64,000 nt of DNA. Origin: Lysobacter arvi. Its GTDB lineage: Bacteria; Pseudomonadota; Gammaproteobacteria; Xanthomonadales; Xanthomonadaceae. The notes beneath the pieces are model-generated. The model was not told the origin of the DNA, made no database searches, and saw only the letters and a program-made list of their open reading frames with translations. A program made the position numbers and the translations under genes. Positions 1-8,376 of the stretch are shown piece after piece; position 1 is the stretch's first letter; each line of letters opens with the position of its first letter. The DNA is taken from assembly GCA_031216755.1 (NCBI GenBank), contig JARUHG010000002.1:186001-250000 (forward strand), read 5' to 3'.

Positions 1-710
1 TCGAGGAACTGGCTCGGGCGCAGCAGGCCGCGATCGGTCTGCCAGCGAAGCAACGCGGCGAACCCGGTGACGCTGCCATCGTGCGCGGCCACCTGCGGCT
101 GGTAATAGAGGCGGAACTCGCCGCGATCCAGCGCTTCGATGAAGCGCTGCGCGAAGCCGTCGTTGGGCGCGCCGCGATCCTCGACGGCGGCCGAATACAG
201 GCCGACGTTGTTCAGGCCTTCCTGCTTCACCCGGCGCAGCGCTTCCTCGGCCTTGGACAGCAGCGTCGCGGCGTTCGGTGCGTGGTCCGGGAAGACGGCG
301 ATGCCGATGGAGAGCGTTACCGGCAGCGTATACGGCGGGATCGACAACGGCGTTTCGAAGGCGTCGCGAAGGCGTTCGGCCAGCCCCGCGCCGTCCAGTT
401 CGCCTTCGCGGTAGCCGATGCCGATGACGAACTCGTCGCTGGTCAGGCGCCAGATCCAGCCGTCGCGCGGCACCGCGCGGCGCAGGCGCTGGGCGATGGC
501 GGCCAGTGCCTGGTCGCCGGTCGCCGTGCCCATGTTGGTGTTGATCGAGCGGAACATGTCCACGTCGATGTGCAGCAGGGCGATGCGCCGCCGCGTCGCG
601 CCGGCGACCGCGATGGCGGTCGCCAGGCTGGGGCCGTTCGCGCCGAGCCGGTGCAGTCCCGTGATGGGATCGACCGCGGTATCAACCCTTTCGTCGTACC
701 GCTGCGCCAT
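1..710 (-). CDS. GGDEF/EAL domain protein with both motifs degenerate (3' end beyond window)
   Basis: The gene starts at an ATG at 708-710 and runs off the left edge, leaving about 236 residues. The N-terminus goes straight into a GGDEF domain (roughly residues 15-165) with no visible sensor or membrane segment. The active motif reads RLTSDEF instead of RxGGDEF, so cyclase activity is unlikely. The domain is followed by the start of an EAL domain containing LYYQPQV and then GFAALLRW where active enzymes have GxEALLRW, so the first catalytic glutamate is also lost. This suggests a c-di-GMP receptor or a protein-interaction role rather than an enzyme (inference). It begins 8 bp after the stop of the upstream M28 peptidase gene, so the two are probably co-transcribed. 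The rest of the EAL domain cannot be judged. Confidence 0.85.
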   Translation of the reverse strand, partial: MAQRYDERVDTAVDPITGLHRLGANGPSLATAIAVAGATRRRIALLHIDVDMFRSINTNMGTATGDQALAAIAQRLRRAVPRDGWIWRLTSDEFVIGIGYREGELDGAGLAERLRDAFETPLSIPPYTLPVTLSIGIAVFPDHAPNAATLLSKAEEALRRVKQEGLNNVGLYSAAVEDRGAPNDGFAQRFIEALDRGEFRLYYQPQVAAHDGSVTGFAALLRWQTDRGLLRPSQFL

Positions 711-718
711 GCTTCGAA

Positions 719-2140
719 CTACTTCGTTGCTGCCGGGGGAGTCGCAGGCCTGCTGCCGAAATCGCCGTCCGCGGACGCCGCCAGGTAGGCGAATACCGCG
801 TAGGCCGCGACATTCTGTGCCAGCGCCTGCGGATCGATCTTATCGAACGTGTCGTCCGGCGTGTGGTGAAGATCGAAGTAATCCGTGCCGTCCTGCGCCA
901 GCCGCGCCCACGCCATGCCCTTTTCGGCCGACGGGCCGATGTCCGGTCCCGGCCCGCCCTGGCCCGGCGTGTACTCGATGCCCAGCGGCGCAAGCGCCTG
1001 GGCGATCTGCGCATCGGCGCCCTTCGCGTACGCCGGCGCGGAGCTGGAATAGGCGTAGATGCGGCCCGCGCCGAAGTCGCTTTCGGCGCCGATCTGGTGC
1101 TTGAGGACGTCCTTCATGTGCGCCTCGGCGTAGGCCTTGCCGCCGTGCAGGCCCTGTTCCTCGTTGGCGAAGGCGACCACGCGGATGGTGCGTGCGGGAT
1201 GCTGCTTCAGATCGCCGATGAGCTTGCCCGCGGCCATCGTCAGGCCCACGCCGGCGCCGTCGTCGATGGCGCCCGTGCCCAGGTCCCACGAATCCAGGTG
1301 GCCGCCGATCACCACGACCTCGTTCGGCTTCGAGGAGCCGCGGATTTCGCCGATGACGTTCTGCGAGGTGTACGTGCCGTCCCAGCCGCAATCCAACGCG
1401 AGCTTCACCTTCACCGGCTTGCCGAGCGCGAGCAGGCGGCCGAGCTGGTCGGCGTCGGGCACGGCGAGCGCGGCGGAAGGGATCGGCGTGAGGCCTTCGT
1501 CGAAGCGGGTGATGCCGGTGTGCGGGTTGCGATGGGAGTCGGTGCCCGCCGAGCGCATCAGGTACCCGATGGCGCCGGCGCGGATCGCCGCCGACGGACC
1601 GCGGCTGCGCACGCGCGAACCCGGGCCGTAGCCGGCGCCGTCGCGGGCGCGCTCCATCCTATAATCGATGAAGGCGATCTTGCCCGCGAGCGAACCGGCG
1701 GGCGCGGCTTCCAGCGCGGCCAGATCGGCGAAGCGCACGATCTCGCCTTCGACCGTGCCGGCGGGGCTGCCGCCGAGCGCGGTCAGGTGCAATGGCTGTG
1801 CGTTCGCGCCGACGACGTGCGCCGACTCGCTGCGACGTTCCCACTTCGGGAAGGTGACCGGCTCGGTCCAGACCTTGTCGAAGCCCAGTTCCTTGAACTT
1901 GGCCACCGCCCACGCGACGGCGCGTGCGTCGGCTTCGCTGCCGGCCAGGCGCGGCCCGACCTCGGTCGTGAGCGACTCGGTGATGCGGTAGCCCAGATCG
2001 CTCTTCAGCGCGGTTTCGCGCAGTTGCGCGGCGGTGGCGATGGCCTTGTCGGGAATGCGCGTCTCGCGCTCGGCGGCATGACCGCCCGTGGCGGCGGCGA
2101 ACAGACAGGTGGCGATCGCCACCGACAGCATTACGCGCAT
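719..2140 (-). CDS. Secreted M28-family metallopeptidase
   Basis: This 473-residue protein has a Sec signal peptide (about residues 1-23, ending GHAA). It then carries a propeptide/PA-like insert and an M28 zinc peptidase domain. The co-catalytic metal ligands are visible: H281 and D283 in GGHLDSWD, D293 in the AIDDGAG segment, the NEEQG pair E327/E328, D355 in ESDFGAG, and His425/426 in LHHTPDD. The family removes N-terminal amino acids or dipeptides from exported peptides, probably in the periplasm here. The overall form resembles carboxypeptidase Q/PSMA-like M28 proteins. It is followed closely by the GGDEF/EAL gene on the same strand. Substrate cannot be told from sequence. Confidence 0.88.
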   Translation of the reverse strand: MRVMLSVAIATCLFAAATGGHAAERETRIPDKAIATAAQLRETALKSDLGYRITESLTTEVGPRLAGSEADARAVAWAVAKFKELGFDKVWTEPVTFPKWERRSESAHVVGANAQPLHLTALGGSPAGTVEGEIVRFADLAALEAAPAGSLAGKIAFIDYRMERARDGAGYGPGSRVRSRGPSAAIRAGAIGYLMRSAGTDSHRNPHTGITRFDEGLTPIPSAALAVPDADQLGRLLALGKPVKVKLALDCGWDGTYTSQNVIGEIRGSSKPNEVVVIGGHLDSWDLGTGAIDDGAGVGLTMAAGKLIGDLKQHPARTIRVVAFANEEQGLHGGKAYAEAHMKDVLKHQIGAESDFGAGRIYAYSSSAPAYAKGADAQIAQALAPLGIEYTPGQGGPGPDIGPSAEKGMAWARLAQDGTDYFDLHHTPDDTFDKIDPQALAQNVAAYAVFAYLAASADGDFGSRPATPPAATK

Positions 2141-2516
2141 CGAAAACTCCCCCAGGAAAGCCGGTGCCGAAAAGGACGACGAAGCCGCGAGCGTAGCAAC
2201 TCGCGCCCGGCGGGCAGGGTGTCGTCAGTCACGCGGCGGGGCGGGGCGGTTTGCCGGGTGTGGCTGCAACAAGATCGCTGTCATTCCGGCGGAGGCCGGG
2301 CGCCGGGTCTGGACCGTGTCGGCATTCCGGTGGCGCCCAACCTCATCGTCATTCCAGCGAAAGCTGGAATCCATGTGGCTTCATCCAGCGGATCTGACGA
2401 AGCAACACCGCAGCGTTGTGCGGCACGGGCGGTTCGTCGCGCGGGCTTCGTTGCCCCGGTGAGAGAGGGGCTCAAGCGCTCGGCTTCGGACTCACTCGGC
2501 CGGCGAGTTCAGAGGC
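2141..2516. other. Intergenic stretch with REP-like palindromes
   Basis: No credible gene lies between the M28 peptidase and mscL. The stretch holds two short repeat copies beginning GTCATTCC (see the repeat entry) and scattered low-value hairpins. Reverse-strand translation across it gives the WIPAFAGMT-type string that is a well-known artefact of such repeats, so apparent ORFs here should be ignored. The M28 promoter presumably lies near 2150-2250 but no clear -35/-10 pair was recognised. Confidence 0.6.
2280..2373. repeat. Pair of REP-like palindromic elements
   Basis: The first copy starts GTCATTCCGGCGGAGGCCGG at 2280. The second, at 2347-2373, contains the hairpin ATTCCAGC-GAAA-GCTGGAAT (2351-2370). 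Related copies occur at 46921-46940 and 52187-52222. This is the form of the dispersed intergenic palindromes (REP/BIME type) common in xanthomonads and other gammaproteobacteria. Confidence 0.7.
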
Positions 2517-2930
2517 TCAAAGCGCCTGCCTGTTCTTCAACTCGTCGCGGATTTCGCGTAGCAGCAGGATGTCCTCCGGCGTCGCGGCGGCAGCCTGCGG
2601 CGCGCGCACGCGGTTGTAGGCCTTGAGGAACAGGAAGATCACCAGCGCGATCAGCAGGAAATCGATGATCGTCTGCAGGAACATGCCGTAGCGGATCGCC
2701 AGCTCGGCGGCGACTTCCTTGCCGGCCGAATCCAGTTGCGAGGGTTTGAGCACGTACTTCCAGTCGCTGACGCTCACGCCCTTGGTGAACGCGCCGATCG
2801 CCGGCATCACGATGCCGTCCACCAGCGCGGTGACGATCTTGCCGAAGGCCGCACCGATCACCACACCGACGGCGAGATCGACAACGTTGCCGCGCGAGAT
2901 GAATTCCTTGAACTCGGTGATCAGGCCCAT
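2517..2930 (-). CDS. mscL: Large-conductance mechanosensitive channel MscL
   Basis: The 137-residue product has the MscL layout: an N-terminal amphipathic helix (MGLITEFKEFISRGNVVDLA), the pore-lining TM1 with the glycine-rich stretch GVVIGAAFGKIV, a short periplasmic loop, TM2 around residues 88-106 (LQTIIDFLLIALVIFLF), and a charged cytoplasmic C-terminal helix. The family forms homopentamers in the inner membrane and opens on osmotic downshock to release small solutes. Length matches the usual 130-140 residues. The gene appears to be a single transcription unit, with an REP-like region downstream. Confidence 0.96.
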   Translation of the reverse strand: MGLITEFKEFISRGNVVDLAVGVVIGAAFGKIVTALVDGIVMPAIGAFTKGVSVSDWKYVLKPSQLDSAGKEVAAELAIRYGMFLQTIIDFLLIALVIFLFLKAYNRVRAPQAAAATPEDILLLREIRDELKNRQAL

Positions 2931-2984
2931 GGCGTCGTGGTCTCCAGCGTTGACGTTAGGTGGCGGCGCGCGCCGCGTTCCGGA

Positions 2985-3704
2985 CTATACCGTCCGCCCG
3001 GTGACGATCGTCCCGGAATGTTCGGCGATGCCTTCGAGCACGGCATGGAACGCATCGCCCGGCTTCAGCGGGCCGACGCCGGCCGGCGTGCCCATGAAGA
3101 TCAGATCGCCCGCGCGCAGGGCATAAAGCTTGGAAAGCTCGTGCAGGATCTCGGGCACCGTCCAGATCAGGTCGGCGAGCGAGCCGTGCTGTTTAGCCTC
3201 GCCGTTGATGCTGAGGCGGAGCGTGCGCTCGCCGAGTTCGCCCACCTCGGTCGCCGGCACGATGGCGCTGATCGGCGCGGCATGGTCGAACGCCTTGCCG
3301 GTGTCCCACGGCAGGCCCTTGGCCTTCGCGGCGCCCTGCAGGTCGCGGCGGGTGAGGTCGAGCCCCACGGCGTATCCGTAGATGAGCGCCGATGCGTCCG
3401 CCGGATCGAGCACGCCCGCGGGCGCGTCCTTGCCGAGCGCGACGACGAGTTCGACTTCGTGGTGCAGGTCCTGCGTGCCGGGCGGGTAGGGCACGTCGGA
3501 CTGCAGCGCGATCGCGTCGGCCGGCTTGAGGAAGAACACCGGCGTGCCGCGTTCGGCGGCCGAGGCCGGAACCGCCGCGCCCATTTCACGGGCGTGGTCG
3601 GCGAAGTTGCGGCCGACGCAGTAGATGCGGTGTACGGGGAAGGTCTGGTCCGTGCCGCGGACCGGAACGCGCGGTTGCGGCTGTGCCGCGATCACGTCGC
3701 TCAT
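2985..3704 (-). CDS. Fumarylacetoacetate hydrolase (FAH) family protein
   Basis: The 239-residue protein is a compact FAH fold of the YcgM/FAHD1 type. Near the N-terminus it has IYCVGRNFADHAREMG, then VFFLKPADAI, and the metal-binding segment HHEVELVVALGKD whose acidic residues bind Mg2+ or Mn2+. Later blocks DLTRRDLQ, FDHAAPISA and FMGTPAGVGPLKPGD are typical of the family. Members hydrolyse or decarboxylate beta-diketo acids such as acylpyruvates and oxaloacetate in the cytoplasm. The actual substrate is not clear from sequence. Only 6 bp separate it from the upstream small membrane-protein gene on the same strand, so the two are likely one operon. Confidence 0.9.
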   Translation of the reverse strand: MSDVIAAQPQPRVPVRGTDQTFPVHRIYCVGRNFADHAREMGAAVPASAAERGTPVFFLKPADAIALQSDVPYPPGTQDLHHEVELVVALGKDAPAGVLDPADASALIYGYAVGLDLTRRDLQGAAKAKGLPWDTGKAFDHAAPISAIVPATEVGELGERTLRLSINGEAKQHGSLADLIWTVPEILHELSKLYALRAGDLIFMGTPAGVGPLKPGDAFHAVLEGIAEHSGTIVTGRTV

Positions 3705-3710
3705 GCGGGC

Positions 3711-4025
3711 TTAGAGGCTGGTCTGCGCGTGGGGACGCTCGATCGTCGGCTGGCCGACGACGCGGAATTCGCCTTCGACGATGCGTGCGTCCTGCGACCG
3801 CGCCACGCGCTTGCCGGGCTGCTTCCACAACTTGTAGAGCATGCCGGCGGCGATCATCGCCGCGCCCAGCGCCACCGAGAACGCGACCAGCACCGCCAGC
3901 ACGCCCAGGCCGACCACGCCGAGCGCGAAGCGCAGCAGCCGGTGGCGCGGCTTGCGCGGCTCGAAGGCCGAACGCACGCGCGAATGGAAGTGGGAAGTAC
4001 CGAAGCGGAAGGTCTGGGCGAACAT
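3711..4025 (-). CDS. Small hypothetical membrane protein
   Basis: I do not recognise this family. The start was placed at the ATG giving MFAQTFRFGTS (104 residues); an ATG 30 bp further upstream is possible but adds an unlikely leader. Residues about 10-30 are basic (HSRVRSAFEPRKPRHR). They are followed by one long hydrophobic stretch (about residues 32-58) that could form one long or two tight membrane helices, then a polar tail. It lies 6 bp upstream of the FAH-family gene and is divergent from the Rieske gene at 4085. Confidence 0.6.
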   Translation of the reverse strand: MFAQTFRFGTSHFHSRVRSAFEPRKPRHRLLRFALGVVGLGVLAVLVAFSVALGAAMIAAGMLYKLWKQPGKRVARSQDARIVEGEFRVVGQPTIERPHAQTSL

Positions 4026-4084
4026 CGGGGACGTCGTGACACAATGCGGCAACAAGCGCCGGGGAGGCGAGTATCGGGCTAGCC

Positions 4085-4468
4085 ATGAGCGAGGGTGTGA
4101 GAACTTCGTTAAGCATTTCGAACGAAGCGGCCCGGTCGACGGAACCGCTCGTGGCGCTGGAACGCTTGCCCGACGGGGCCTTCGCCGAGGTCGAGGCCGT
4201 CGTCGACGGCGATGCGGAAAGCCTGATCTTGTATCGTGACGGCGATCACGTCCGCGCGTGGTTGAACATCTGCCCGCACGCCGGCCGCCGCCTCGACTGG
4301 GCGCCCGGCCAGTTCCTCAAGAGCAAGGACGGCCATCTGGTCTGCGCCGCGCACGGGGCGAGTTTCGAACTGGTCGGCGGCGAATGCGTGGGCGGTCCGT
4401 GCCGTGGGGAATCGCTGCGCGCGGTGGGCGTGGCCGTACGCGACGGGGCAGTCTGGCTGCTCGACTGA
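4085..4468 (+). CDS. Small Rieske-type [2Fe-2S] protein
   Basis: This 127-residue protein is essentially one Rieske domain. Both cluster-binding boxes are present: CPHAGRRLD (Cys-x-His) and CAAHGASF (Cys-x-x-His), 18 residues apart, with the closing strands after GGECVGGPC. Such stand-alone soluble Rieske proteins act as electron carriers or ferredoxin-like partners of oxygenases. No oxygenase partner is adjacent, so the partner is unknown. Start ATG at 4085; the gene is divergent from the FAH-family operon and followed after 46 bp by an unrelated small gene on the same strand. Confidence 0.88.
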   Translation: MSEGVRTSLSISNEAARSTEPLVALERLPDGAFAEVEAVVDGDAESLILYRDGDHVRAWLNICPHAGRRLDWAPGQFLKSKDGHLVCAAHGASFELVGGECVGGPCRGESLRAVGVAVRDGAVWLLD

Positions 4469-4514
4469 TCGATCGCGCGGCGAATCGGGGTATCAACGAC
4501 GACAGGGGGACGTC

Positions 4515-4934
4515 ATGAGCACGGTGTTGTGGGCCAATTGCCTGGTCGAGGGGGAAGTGCGTTCCGACCAGGAGGACCGCGCGGCCCTGTATCGGCACGC
4601 GAAGAAACTGGACGCGCTCAGCCGGTCATTGCGGCTGCCTTCCTTCCTGGCGGCCTGCGACCAGACCGACCAGCGCTACAACCTCCAAGACCTCGAACTG
4701 CCGGCCGGCATGTCGTCCACGAACGACGTGATGGTCGCGGACGGAGCCTGGCTGACGCGTGCCGATGCACTGGCGATGCTGGAGGGATTGCACGCGCACA
4801 TCCGGGAAGCGAAGCCGCGTTTCGGACTGCTGGGCAACCAGCACGCCGACGTGGTGGACGAACTGGCGGGCGTGATCGCGTTCGTTCGCTCCCAACCGGC
4901 TGCCGAGAAGTTCAACTTCGCCGTGGTGATGTGA
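4515..4934 (+). CDS. Hypothetical protein, 139 residues
   Basis: I do not recognise a named family. The start at 4515 (MSTVLWANCLVEG) is preceded by a strong purine-rich ribosome site (CAGGGGGAC), which rules out the longer upstream frame. The protein is soluble, acidic and probably mostly helical, with no signal peptide or membrane segment. Codon usage matches the high-GC neighbours, so it looks like a real gene. It sits between the Rieske gene and the MAPEG gene on the same strand and may belong to one transcription unit with them. Confidence 0.65.
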   Translation: MSTVLWANCLVEGEVRSDQEDRAALYRHAKKLDALSRSLRLPSFLAACDQTDQRYNLQDLELPAGMSSTNDVMVADGAWLTRADALAMLEGLHAHIREAKPRFGLLGNQHADVVDELAGVIAFVRSQPAAEKFNFAVVM

Positions 4935-5031
4935 TGTCGCGGCGCACGCGGGGTGCGGCTGTCCGCGTGCGATTCGCAACGCTCGGTCCGCCTGCGCGCG
5001 ACCGTGCCTGCCCGATGCGTGACGAGGCCCC

Positions 5032-5436
5032 ATGTCGCATCCGTTGATCTTTCCCATGGCCGCGCATGTCGCGTGGACCGCGTGCCTCTACGTGCTGCTG
5101 ACCGCTGCGCGCGCGCCCGCCGTGTGGGGCGTCGGTCGACGGCCCGACGGCCGCAATCCGTGGGCGAAGTTTGAACCGCGCATCAGCGCGAACCTGTCCA
5201 ATCAGTTCGAGTGGCCGCTGTTCTTCCACATCGCCTGCGTGTGGTTGATCCTGGACCAGGACCGCGGAGGCCTGCCGTGGGCGTTGGCGTGGATCTTCAT
5301 CGTGGGTCGCGTGCTGCACAGCCTGGTGCAGGTGCTTACCGCCAACGTGCGCCTGCGCGGCATCGTCTTCACCGTGAACTTCCTCGCGGTGCTTGCGATG
5401 TGGGCGTGGGTGCTTGCGCGCGCGATCGGCCAGTAG
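5032..5436 (+). CDS. MAPEG family membrane protein
   Basis: The 134-residue protein has four predicted membrane helices. It has the MAPEG hallmark after the first helix: an asparagine- and glutamate-containing segment (RISANLSNQFEWPLFFH) that in the family contributes to glutathione binding and trimer packing. MAPEG proteins are membrane-bound glutathione or eicosanoid-type transferases; bacterial members are usually of unknown substrate. The second half (GRVLHSLVQVL) also fits the family pattern. Stand-alone gene, convergent with the SLC13 permease gene. Confidence 0.85.
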   Translation: MSHPLIFPMAAHVAWTACLYVLLTAARAPAVWGVGRRPDGRNPWAKFEPRISANLSNQFEWPLFFHIACVWLILDQDRGGLPWALAWIFIVGRVLHSLVQVLTANVRLRGIVFTVNFLAVLAMWAWVLARAIGQ

Positions 5437-5494
5437 GACCCGCTGCAACCTGGCGCGGTGCTTCGCGCCGGAGCCTGGAGCGAGCGCGCTTCAT

Positions 5495-5525
5495 CGAATC
5501 CGGAATCCCGAATCCCGAATCCCCG
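5495..5525. repeat. GAATCCC direct-repeat cluster
   Basis: Three to four near-identical 8-base units (GAATCCCG) lie in tandem immediately downstream of the SLC13 stop codon. The same unit in the opposite orientation lies next to the start of that gene (7379-7410), and again at the end of trmB (7475-7504). Confidence 0.7.
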
Positions 5526-5531
5526 ACCCGG

Positions 5532-7373
5532 TCAATAAAGCAGATTCACCATCGCCACGATCACCACCGTGTAGATCAGCGACAGCGGGCCGCCGATCTT
5601 CCACAGTTCCTTGCCGGTATAGCCCGCGGGGCCGGTGATCATCGAGATGACCGGGTTCGACGCGGTCATGAAGTTGTTCGAGGCCGACAGCGCGACGATG
5701 AGCGCAAACGCGGTCGGGTTGCCGCCCGCCGCCAGTGCGAGGTTGATCGCCAGCGGGACCGTCACGATGGTCGCGCCGACATGGCTTATCACCAGCGAGA
5801 ACAACGTGGTGAACAGGCCGACCAGGATTTCGAGCAGCCACACCGGCGTGCCGGTGGGTAATCGTTCGATGGTGTGGCCCGCGACCCAGGCCGCCGCGCC
5901 GCTGGAATCCATCGCCCAGCCCAGCGGGATCAGGCACGCCATCAGGAAGACCGTCTTCCAGTTGATCGCCGCGTAGGCTTCGTCGATGTGGATCACGCCG
6001 GCGATGAGCATGCCGGCGACGCCGGTCATCAGCGCGATCGAGACCGGCAGGCGCGAGGACAGCGCCAGCAGCATCGACACGGCGAAGATCGCCATCGCGA
6101 TCTTGAACTTGTGCGGCCGTTGCTCGCCCTTGGGGTAGTCGGTGACGACGACCAGGTCCTTGCTCGCGGCCGCTTCATGCAGGTCGGTCCAGATGCTGTG
6201 GAAGACCAGCATGTCGCCTGCGCGGAGGTTCACGTCGCGCACGTTCTCGCGCAGCACGGCCTTGTCGCGATTGATCGCCAGCAGGCTCAGGCCCAGCTGC
6301 TTGCGCAGTTGCAGGTCGCGCCCGTTCTTGCCGATCAGCCTCGACGTGGCGGGCACGACGGCTTCGGAAATGCCCGCGCGGCTGGGATTGAACAGGTCGC
6401 CGAAGTTGCGCAGTCGCGAGGACAGGCGCAGGAAATGGTTCTGCGCGAAGTCGCTGACCTGCTGCTTCGGGCCCATCGCGCCGAGCACGCTGCCCACCCA
6501 GATGCGCGTGTCGGCCGGTGGCGCGAGCCGCGCTTCGCCATCGCTTTTGAGCGCCAGCAGCAGCGGTGCGTTGTGCAGCGCTTCGGCTTCGCCCAGCGAC
6601 ATGCCCACCAGCGGACTGTCGGCGGTGACGGTGAGCTCGTACACGTCGCCGTCGATGCCGTACGCCTTGGCGAAATAGCTCTGCGTGCGTGCCGGCGTGG
6701 CGCCGGTGCCGTCGTCGTCCTGGCGCAGGCGACGGTCGCCGAAGAAATGGAAATACGCCAGCGACGCGACGAGCAGCGCGATGCCGATCGGCAGCGGCGC
6801 GAACATCTTCAACGGTTCCAGCGTCGCCGCGCCGGACGGCAGGTTGCTGTTGGCGGCGATCAACAGGTCGTTGAGCAGGATCAGCGGCGAGTTGCCGACC
6901 ATCGTCAGCGCGCCGCCCATCACGATGGCCGCGGCGATCGGCAGCAGCAGCCGCGGCAGCGCGATGCCCGTGCGGGAAGACAGGCGTGCGGCGACCGGCA
7001 TGTAGAGCGCCATCACCGACGGGTTCTGCATGATCGAGGAGTTGATGCCGGCCACCGCGCTGGTGAGCAGCAGCAGCCGGTTCTCCATGCCCTTGGCCCG
7101 TCGCAGCAGCCAGCCGGCGAGGCGGTTCAGCGCGCCGGTGCGATCCAGCCCGGCGCCGAGGATCATCGTCGCCACGATGCTGATGACCGCGTTGCCCGAG
7201 AAGCCGTTGAACAGCTCGTCGGGTTCGACCAGCCCCGACAAGCCCAGCAGCACCAGCACCACCAGCGCCACCACGTCGGCGCGGATGCGTTCGAACAGGA
7301 ACATCACCATCGTGAAGCCCACCAGCCCGAGCACGAGCTTCATGTCGGTGGTGAGCGTCAGCGCGGTGTCCAT
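5532..7373 (-). CDS. SLC13/DASS-type permease with two RCK_C (TrkA-C) domains
   Basis: This 613-residue inner-membrane protein has about five N-terminal membrane helices and a cytoplasmic insert (roughly residues 225-420) containing two TrkA-C-like modules. The first includes DSPLVGMSLGEAEAL and the second SRLIGKNGRDLQLRK with AGDMLVFHS. A second membrane half follows, with the SHVGATIVTVPLAI and SASNNFMTASNPVI segments typical of the ion-transporter superfamily. The family imports divalent anions such as sulfate, tellurite/arsenite-type oxyanions or dicarboxylates. No Shine-Dalgarno is visible before the start ATG because a repeat cluster ends 6 bp upstream of it; an internal ATG (MKLVLGLVG) is an alternative start. 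Confidence 0.85.
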   Translation of the reverse strand: MDTALTLTTDMKLVLGLVGFTMVMFLFERIRADVVALVVLVLLGLSGLVEPDELFNGFSGNAVISIVATMILGAGLDRTGALNRLAGWLLRRAKGMENRLLLLTSAVAGINSSIMQNPSVMALYMPVAARLSSRTGIALPRLLLPIAAAIVMGGALTMVGNSPLILLNDLLIAANSNLPSGAATLEPLKMFAPLPIGIALLVASLAYFHFFGDRRLRQDDDGTGATPARTQSYFAKAYGIDGDVYELTVTADSPLVGMSLGEAEALHNAPLLLALKSDGEARLAPPADTRIWVGSVLGAMGPKQQVSDFAQNHFLRLSSRLRNFGDLFNPSRAGISEAVVPATSRLIGKNGRDLQLRKQLGLSLLAINRDKAVLRENVRDVNLRAGDMLVFHSIWTDLHEAAASKDLVVVTDYPKGEQRPHKFKIAMAIFAVSMLLALSSRLPVSIALMTGVAGMLIAGVIHIDEAYAAINWKTVFLMACLIPLGWAMDSSGAAAWVAGHTIERLPTGTPVWLLEILVGLFTTLFSLVISHVGATIVTVPLAINLALAAGGNPTAFALIVALSASNNFMTASNPVISMITGPAGYTGKELWKIGGPLSLIYTVVIVAMVNLLY

Positions 7374-7378
7374 CAGAT

Positions 7379-7410
7379 ACGGGATTCGCGATTCGGGATT
7401 CGGGATTGGC
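7379..7410. repeat. GGGATTCG repeat cluster at SLC13 gene start
   Basis: Four tandem GGGATTCG-like units abut the start of the SLC13 permease gene, leaving only 6 bp before its ATG. Orientation is opposite to the copy at 5495-5525. Confidence 0.7.
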
Positions 7411-7474
7411 TAAAGCAGGCGATCGCGTCGGCGACGGCGCGGGCCGGGATGCATCGGCAGCGGCGAATTCCTTC

Positions 7475-7504
7475 CGATCCCCGATCCCGAATCACGAATC
7501 CCGG
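7475..7504. repeat. GGGATTCG repeat cluster overlapping trmB 3' end
   Basis: On the minus strand this element reads GGGATTCGTGATTCGGGAT. Its first unit encodes the last residues of TrmB (Arg-Asp-Ser) and its TGA is the stop codon of trmB, so the repeat has formed the C-terminus of a core enzyme. Confidence 0.65.
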
Positions 7505-8229
7505 CTCCTGTCGTACAGCAGATCCCACACGCCGTGGCCGAGCTTCTGGCCGCGGGTTTCGAAATGCGTTTGCGGTCGCCACTGCGGCCGCTCGACGCTG
7601 CCGCGCGGACCGGCGCGGTTGACCAGGCCAGGCGTGGCATCGAGGACGTCCCACATCTGCTCGGCATAGTCCTGCCAATCGGTGGCGAGGTGCAAGCGAC
7701 CGCCCGCCGCGAGTTTCGCCACGAGCAGGTTCGCGAACTCGGGCTGCACCAGCCGGCGCTTGTTGTGGCGCTTCTTGTGCCAGGGATCGGGGAAGTAGAT
7801 GCGGATCTCGTCGAGCGCGCCGTCGGCGATCTCGTTGCGAAGCACTTCCACCGCATCGTGGTGATAGAGGCGAACGTGGCGGGCGTCGTCCTGCGCCAGG
7901 GCATTGAGCAGGCGGCCGACGCCGGGTGCGTGCACCTCGATGCCGATCAGGTCGCGGGCGGTGTCGTGCTGTGCGGCGAAGCGCAGCGCCTCGCCGTTGC
8001 CGAAGCCGATCTCGAGCACGCGCGGCGCATGGCGGCCGAACACGGCATCGAAGTCGCGCGGCTGGCCGGTGTAGTCGATTCCGTAGCGCGGCCAGAGCGT
8101 GTCGAACGCGCGCTGCTGCGCCTCGGTGAAGCGGCCCTGGCGGAGCACGAAACTGCGCACCTGCCGACGGCCTTCCTCGAGGGTGAAGGGCTTGGGCGGA
8201 AGCTTGCGGTTGGAAGGCGAGTCGGACAA
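7492..8229 (-). CDS. trmB: tRNA (guanine-N7-)-methyltransferase TrmB
   Basis: The 245-residue protein is a class I SAM methyltransferase that makes m7G46 in the variable loop of tRNAs. SAM-binding motif I is [12 protein letters not shown] (about residue 71). The family-specific block [16 protein letters not shown] and the downstream VQPEF are both present, as is the C-terminal [17 protein letters not shown] region. Start MSDSPSNRK fits the length of xanthomonad homologues. The last residues and the stop codon lie in a GGGATTCG-type repeat. It lies downstream of thiG on the same strand but is separated by a hairpin, so it probably has its own promoter. Confidence 0.96.
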   Translation of the reverse strand: MSDSPSNRKLPPKPFTLEEGRRQVRSFVLRQGRFTEAQQRAFDTLWPRYGIDYTGQPRDFDAVFGRHAPRVLEIGFGNGEALRFAAQHDTARDLIGIEVHAPGVGRLLNALAQDDARHVRLYHHDAVEVLRNEIADGALDEIRIYFPDPWHKKRHNKRRLVQPEFANLLVAKLAAGGRLHLATDWQDYAEQMWDVLDATPGLVNRAGPRGSVERPQWRPQTHFETRGQKLGHGVWDLLYDRSRDS

Positions 8230-8340
8230 ACGGGTTCTTCTTGTTGGGCTTTCGTGCGACGTGCGGTCAACGCATCCATCCGTGGCGGTACCTGGTGGAC
8301 TACGGAGAGCCCGGCCCGTCCTTCCGTGGAGGGGCGTTCG

Positions 8341-8375
8341 GCAGGCCGCGCGGCAGTGCCGCGCAGGCGGCCTGC
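8341..8375 (-). terminator. Hairpin after thiG
   Basis: A perfect 9-bp stem (GCAGGCCGC with GCGGCCTGC) surrounds a second inner stem (GCGGCA/TGCCGC). It begins 2 bp past the thiG stop codon. There is no T-run, so it may act as an RNA 3'-end stabiliser rather than a classical terminator. Its sequence belongs to the repeat family found between thiS and thiG. Confidence 0.55.
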
Positions 8376-8376
8376 C

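Noticed and set aside
863-2626. 587-codon open frame opposite the M28 peptidase gene
   Set aside because: It is a high-GC shadow frame with arginine/alanine-rich composition; the opposite strand encodes clear M28 metal ligands.
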